DNA of 48,760 nucleotides from Desulfurobacteriaceae bacterium (GTDB lineage: Bacteria > Aquificota > Aquificia > Desulfurobacteriales > Desulfurobacteriaceae): positions 1-48,760 of the forward strand of contig JALWGN010000023.1 of the NCBI GenBank assembly GCA_027013575.1, read 5' to 3'. The translations under genes were made by a program, and so were the position numbers. Below are positions 45,871 through 48,760 of this stretch, piece after piece. Below the pieces are notes generated by a model. The model was not told the DNA's origin, searched no databases, and saw only the letters and a program-made list of their open reading frames with translations. Positions within the stretch are counted from its first letter, which is position 1; each line of letters begins with the position of its first letter.

Positions 45871-46166
45871 AGCTCAACTCCCTCTTTTAAGGCAACTCTC
45901 TCTATCGGCCTCTCAGGGTCTTTCTGGATTACAACGTCTACTTTCCTCTCTCCTAAACCCTTCTTAAGGAGAGCTCTGAAGCGGAGCTCCCTCTGAAAAA
46001 GCCCGTCTCTCTGCGCTGGAATTATATAAAGGTCTATGTCTCCCCCTCTCTTTTCGGGGTAAACTCTGCTTCCAAAGAGGATTACCTTAGTTCCCTCTCC
46101 GAAGGCTTCTTCTGCGCTCCTCTTTATAGCGTCTATCTGCCAGTCTGAAAGCCTGACTTTCCTCAT
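45867..46166 (-). CDS. mntA: minimal nucleotidyltransferase antitoxin (MntA-like)
   Basis: The 99-residue protein has the MNT signature GSX9DXD in ILFGSRVYPEKRGGDIDLYI, and a third acidic residue in VDVVIQKD. MntA proteins neutralise HepT by attaching AMP to its Tyr. The start overlaps the hemY stop (ATGA) and the end overlaps hepT. The gene order (mntA before hepT) is one of the two usual arrangements. Confidence 0.87.
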   Translation of the reverse strand: MRKVRLSDWQIDAIKRSAEEAFGEGTKVILFGSRVYPEKRGGDIDLYIIPAQRDGLFQRELRFRALLKKGLGERKVDVVIQKDPERPIERVALKEGVEL

Positions 46167-47536
46167 TTTCCGGCGATTCTCTCTGCAGTTTCTTCGGCAA
46201 GTTTTGTACAGTCGTTGACTCCAACTCCCCTGTAGGCGTTTGAGCAGAAGTGCAGGTTCCCTAACTTCTCCCCTATCTCAAAAATTCTGTCAACCCTCTC
46301 TGAGTGGCCTAAGGTGTAGTGGGGAATTCCCCTTTCGTGTCTGAAGACTTTAACCATTTCAGGGTAGTGGCGGATCTTCATTATTCGGCGGAGCTCCTTA
46401 AGGGCTATCTCTGTTAGTTCCTCTTCTGGAAGGAGTGCAAGGTCTGGCTGGCGGGCTCCTCCAATCATCACCCTGATGAGGGCTTTACCCTGTGGAGCTC
46501 TGTTGGGGAAGACCGAGCTGTCCCAGAGAGCTCCAAGAATCTTCCTCCCCTCGCTCCTTGGAACCAAAAATCCAAAACCGTCTAAATCGTGGCCTAAGCC
46601 TCTCTTCTGGAACCCTAAGGCAACAACGGAAATTGGCGAGTACTCAATTTCTGAGAGGAGTTTAGAGAGCTCCCCATCAACCTCCTTTAGAATTTCAGCA
46701 GCAGCGTAGGCAGGAGTTGAGACGACTAAATGGTCAAACTCTTCCTCAAGTTCCCTGTTTCCCTCTCTCCACTTAACCAGCCAGCCTCTCCCGGACTTTT
46801 CAACCTTTTCAACAGAAACGCCTGTGCGGAGGTTCTCTTTTAACTCTTCAGAGAGGGCACCTATAAGGTCTTTAGTTCCGCCAACGAACGAGGTTAAAAC
46901 ACCTCCGGGGCCTGCAGGGCCTGAAGAGCTCTTACCTCTCTTTTTAGCCTCTTTCATCTTCGCTATCAGACCCTTTATGAGGCCTCCGTACTGCCTCTCT
47001 AAGTTGTAGATAGCAGGAAAGGCGGCCTTAAGGCTCATTCTGTCGGGGTCTCCGGCAAATATGCCAGCAATCATAGGGTCTAAGAGTTTCTCCAAGGCCT
47101 CCTCTCCCAGCCTCCTCCTTGCAAAGTCCCCGAGGGTTTCGTCTGAGTCGTCTTTTTTGGGGGGAACGAGGAGCTCCCCAACGAGCCTCAGTTTTCCCTT
47201 CCACGATAGTAAGTAGCTTGAAAGGAAGGCTATGGGATTCTCTGGAAGCCTTACAAGTCTGCCGTTTGTGTATATGAAGCGCTTTCTGGCCTTATCAGAA
47301 CTCCTGTACAGCCTCTCTTCAATTCCAAGGGCTTTTACAAGGTTCAGCGTGTAGGGTTTCCCGTCTAAAAAGCCGTTTGGACCTGCCTCTACTATGTAAC
47401 CCTTCTCGTAAACGGTTTTCATCTTCCCGCCGGGTTCAGACTCCTTCTCTAAAACGGTTACTTCAATTCCTCTTTGTTTCAGGTAAAAGGCAGCCGAAAG
47501 GCCTGAAACGCCGGCTCCCAGAACGCAAACCCTCAT
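46163..47536 (-). CDS. hemY: protoporphyrinogen/coproporphyrinogen oxidase (HemY type)
   Basis: The 457-residue FAD enzyme oxidises the porphyrinogen macrocycle in heme synthesis. The dinucleotide motif is CVLGAGVSGLSAAFYLKQRG with TVLEKESEPGGKMKT; EAGPNGFLDGKP and GIFAGDPDRMSLKAAFP are typical of the family, and the C-terminal FAD contact is HFCSNAYRGVGVNDC. It may use coproporphyrinogen or protoporphyrinogen; sequence alone does not decide. It lies directly after hemH, so the two last heme steps are paired, and overlaps mntA by four bases. Confidence 0.93.
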   Translation of the reverse strand: MRVCVLGAGVSGLSAAFYLKQRGIEVTVLEKESEPGGKMKTVYEKGYIVEAGPNGFLDGKPYTLNLVKALGIEERLYRSSDKARKRFIYTNGRLVRLPENPIAFLSSYLLSWKGKLRLVGELLVPPKKDDSDETLGDFARRRLGEEALEKLLDPMIAGIFAGDPDRMSLKAAFPAIYNLERQYGGLIKGLIAKMKEAKKRGKSSSGPAGPGGVLTSFVGGTKDLIGALSEELKENLRTGVSVEKVEKSGRGWLVKWREGNRELEEEFDHLVVSTPAYAAAEILKEVDGELSKLLSEIEYSPISVVALGFQKRGLGHDLDGFGFLVPRSEGRKILGALWDSSVFPNRAPQGKALIRVMIGGARQPDLALLPEEELTEIALKELRRIMKIRHYPEMVKVFRHERGIPHYTLGHSERVDRIFEIGEKLGNLHFCSNAYRGVGVNDCTKLAEETAERIAGK

Positions 47537-47554
47537 ACTCTCTCCTTCAGCAAA

Positions 47555-48490
47555 TTATTCTTTTCTTAATTTATCAATCTCTTCTGAAATTGCACGGATA
47601 AGGAGGGGGTGTCTGTGGTCAAGCTTTACCCTCCTGTAGTTAAGTCCTAAGTCCTTTGCAACCTGGCCGTACTCAACGTCAAGCTCGTAGAGGGTTTCTA
47701 TGTGTTCAGAGACAAAGCTGATTGGGAAGACAACAACGCTTTTGAACCCCTCTTCTTTTATCCTGTGGAGCTCCTCCTCAGTTGAGGGTTCCAGCCACTC
47801 TATTGGGCCTACCTTACTCTGGTAAGAGATTCTGTAGTTAAACTGAGGAAAGGCTTTCATAACCTCTTTAACGGTTGCTTCAACCTCTTTCGGGTAAGGG
47901 TCTCTCTTCTCCTCAACGAAGTACCTGGGCAGGCTGTGGGCAGAGAAGAGAACGGCCGTTTCCTGCGGGTTTAAGGAGGAGAGCTCCCTCTTTAGAAGCT
48001 CCCTTATCCACTGAATATAGTTTGGGTTCAGAGTCCACGACTTAACGTGCTTTACCTCCAGTTTCCCTTTAAGGAGCTTCTCAACGTCTCTTATACAGGC
48101 GCCAACAGTTCCGTAAGAGAACTGGGGGTAAAGTGTTAAGTGGTAGATTCTGTTAAAACCGCTCTCCGTTATATCCCGTGCCGTTTTCTCAAGGAGAGGC
48201 TCTGAGTAGAGCATTCCCACAAAGGTCTTCAGTCCCGTCTCCTTCTCAATCAGTTCTGCCTGTTCTAAGGAGTTGGCAACTAAAGGGCTTCCCCCTCCAA
48301 TCGCCTCGTACTGGGGCTTTACCTTTGGAGTTCTGAAAGTTGCTATCAGGTAGGCAAGGGGTTTCTGGAGAAACGGAGGAACTCCGAAGTTTATTAGGTC
48401 TCTGTCTGAGAAGAGCCTGTAGAGGAACGGTTTTATCTCTTCTGTTTTTGAGGGAGCTCCCATGTAGGTAATCAGAACGGCCTCTCTCAT
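47555..48490 (-). CDS. hemH: ferrochelatase
   Basis: Ferrochelatase inserts Fe2+ into the porphyrin. The 311-residue protein has MGAPSKTEEIKPFL, the substrate segment AIGGGSPL, the family sequence TLYPQFSYGTVGACI and the catalytic-site LFSAHSLP and FPISFVSEHIETLYELDVEY with the metal-binding His and Glu. Length is normal. It starts immediately before hemY's operon position and its ATG directly follows the yjbQ stop (zero gap). Confidence 0.95.
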   Translation of the reverse strand: MREAVLITYMGAPSKTEEIKPFLYRLFSDRDLINFGVPPFLQKPLAYLIATFRTPKVKPQYEAIGGGSPLVANSLEQAELIEKETGLKTFVGMLYSEPLLEKTARDITESGFNRIYHLTLYPQFSYGTVGACIRDVEKLLKGKLEVKHVKSWTLNPNYIQWIRELLKRELSSLNPQETAVLFSAHSLPRYFVEEKRDPYPKEVEATVKEVMKAFPQFNYRISYQSKVGPIEWLEPSTEEELHRIKEEGFKSVVVFPISFVSEHIETLYELDVEYGQVAKDLGLNYRRVKLDHRHPLLIRAISEEIDKLRKE

Positions 48491-48760
48491 TTACTCTCCA
48501 ATAATTTTGATTATCACCCTCTTTGGCCTCTGACCGTCAAACTCCGCGTAGAAGATCTCCTGCCAGGGTCCAAGGTCAAGCTCTCCGTTTGTGATGGGAA
48601 GAACAACCTGAAGGTGGACTAAAAGGTTCTTGAGGTGGGCGTCTCCGTTGTCCTCTCCCGTTCTGTGGTGTTTGTAGTCGGGCTTAAAGGGAGCCAACCT
48701 CTCAAGCCACTCCCAGATGTCCTCGTGTAGGCCTTCCTCGTCGTCCTGAATGATAACTGC
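48491..48760 (-). CDS. yjbQ: YjbQ/UPF0047 family protein (partial, start beyond the window)
   Basis: The last 89 residues of a UPF0047 protein are visible; the N-terminus lies outside. They include [20 protein letters not shown] with the conserved [24 protein letters not shown] and the end [15 protein letters not shown]. Members of this family have been linked to thiamine-phosphate synthase activity in vivo, but the role is not settled. The gene is the first visible one of the hem/TA/purB run. Confidence 0.9.
   Translation of the reverse strand, partial: AVIIQDDEEGLHEDIWEWLERLAPFKPDYKHHRTGEDNGDAHLKNLLVHLQVVLPITNGELDLGPWQEIFYAEFDGQRPKRVIIKIIGE

Larger units (their letters stand above)
2417..48460. 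repeat. dispersed highly iterated palindrome GGAGCTCC
   Basis: The 8-mer palindrome GGAGCTCC and its core GAGCTC recur along the whole core sequence, by hand count roughly 50 and 125 times; about one and a dozen would be expected by chance. Examples: 2417-2424, 5682-5689, 7803-7810, 7827-7834, 23442-23449, 29000-29007, 29447-29454, 48453-48460. They occur inside genes on both strands and in all three frames: Glu-Leu, Ser-Ser (mutL, coaBC) and Gly-Ala-Pro (rlmB, hemH). None is seen in 1-2400, in the CRISPR region or in the SIR2 cassette coding sequence. Confidence 0.85.

Overview
The window looks like chromosome of a thermophilic, probably chemolithoautotrophic bacterium of the Aquificota, most likely the Desulfurobacteriaceae (Thermovibrio-like). 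I infer this from short, Glu/Lys/Arg-rich proteins, tightly packed genes with 1-8 nt overlaps, three GH57 enzymes beside PEP synthase, a class II (B12-dependent) ribonucleotide reductase, an endonuclease-type MutL and roughly half GC. No 16S gene is present, so the assignment is an inference.

Layout. 1-4.4 kb (minus): clostripain-like lipoprotein protease, nrdJ and fabD. 4.5-4.9 kb (plus): a small helix-turn-helix protein and a 32-residue membrane peptide. 4.9-22.8 kb (minus): an apparently single 12-gene operon running from ppsA through a 2-hydroxyacid dehydrogenase, pgi, cfa, an NDP-sugar pyrophosphorylase/phosphomannomutase-like fusion, two GH57 amylase-type enzymes, a galT homologue, glgA, a DUF4912 protein and a GH57 branching enzyme to a ROK glucokinase. 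Together these can carry carbon from pyruvate to glucose phosphates, NDP-glucose and branched glycogen, and back. 23-29.2 kb (plus): mutL, a purine permease, htpX, a ClC channel and coaBC, convergent with rlmB. 29.9-31.5 kb: an AT-rich gene-free stretch leading into an 11-repeat CRISPR array with no cas genes nearby. 31.5-37.1 kb (minus): ftsL-ftsI-thrS-infC-rpmI-rplT with a strong terminator; infC uses an AUC start. 37.1-41.9 kb: tRNA-Arg(CCG), divergent purF and purC, trpS, a 30-residue membrane peptide, ribD and a 54-residue ORF. 41.9-44.1 kb: an AT-rich two-gene cassette (unknown 152-residue protein plus a Zn-finger SIR2-like protein). 44.1-48.8 kb (minus): yjbQ (partial), hemH, hemY, a HEPN-MNT toxin-antitoxin pair and purB.

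Three things stand out. (1) The palindrome GGAGCTCC and its core GAGCTC are greatly over-represented: by hand I count about 50 and about 125 copies, used in all three reading frames, and absent from the SIR2 cassette, the CRISPR region and the protease gene. It behaves like a highly iterated palindrome such as cyanobacterial HIP1. (2) The SIR2-like protein and its small coupled partner have the look of a recently acquired defence module of undescribed composition. (3) The CRISPR spacers are pyrimidine-rich and read as antisense to coding sequence, and one, present twice in tandem, would lie across a translation start, which suggests an RNA-targeting system.
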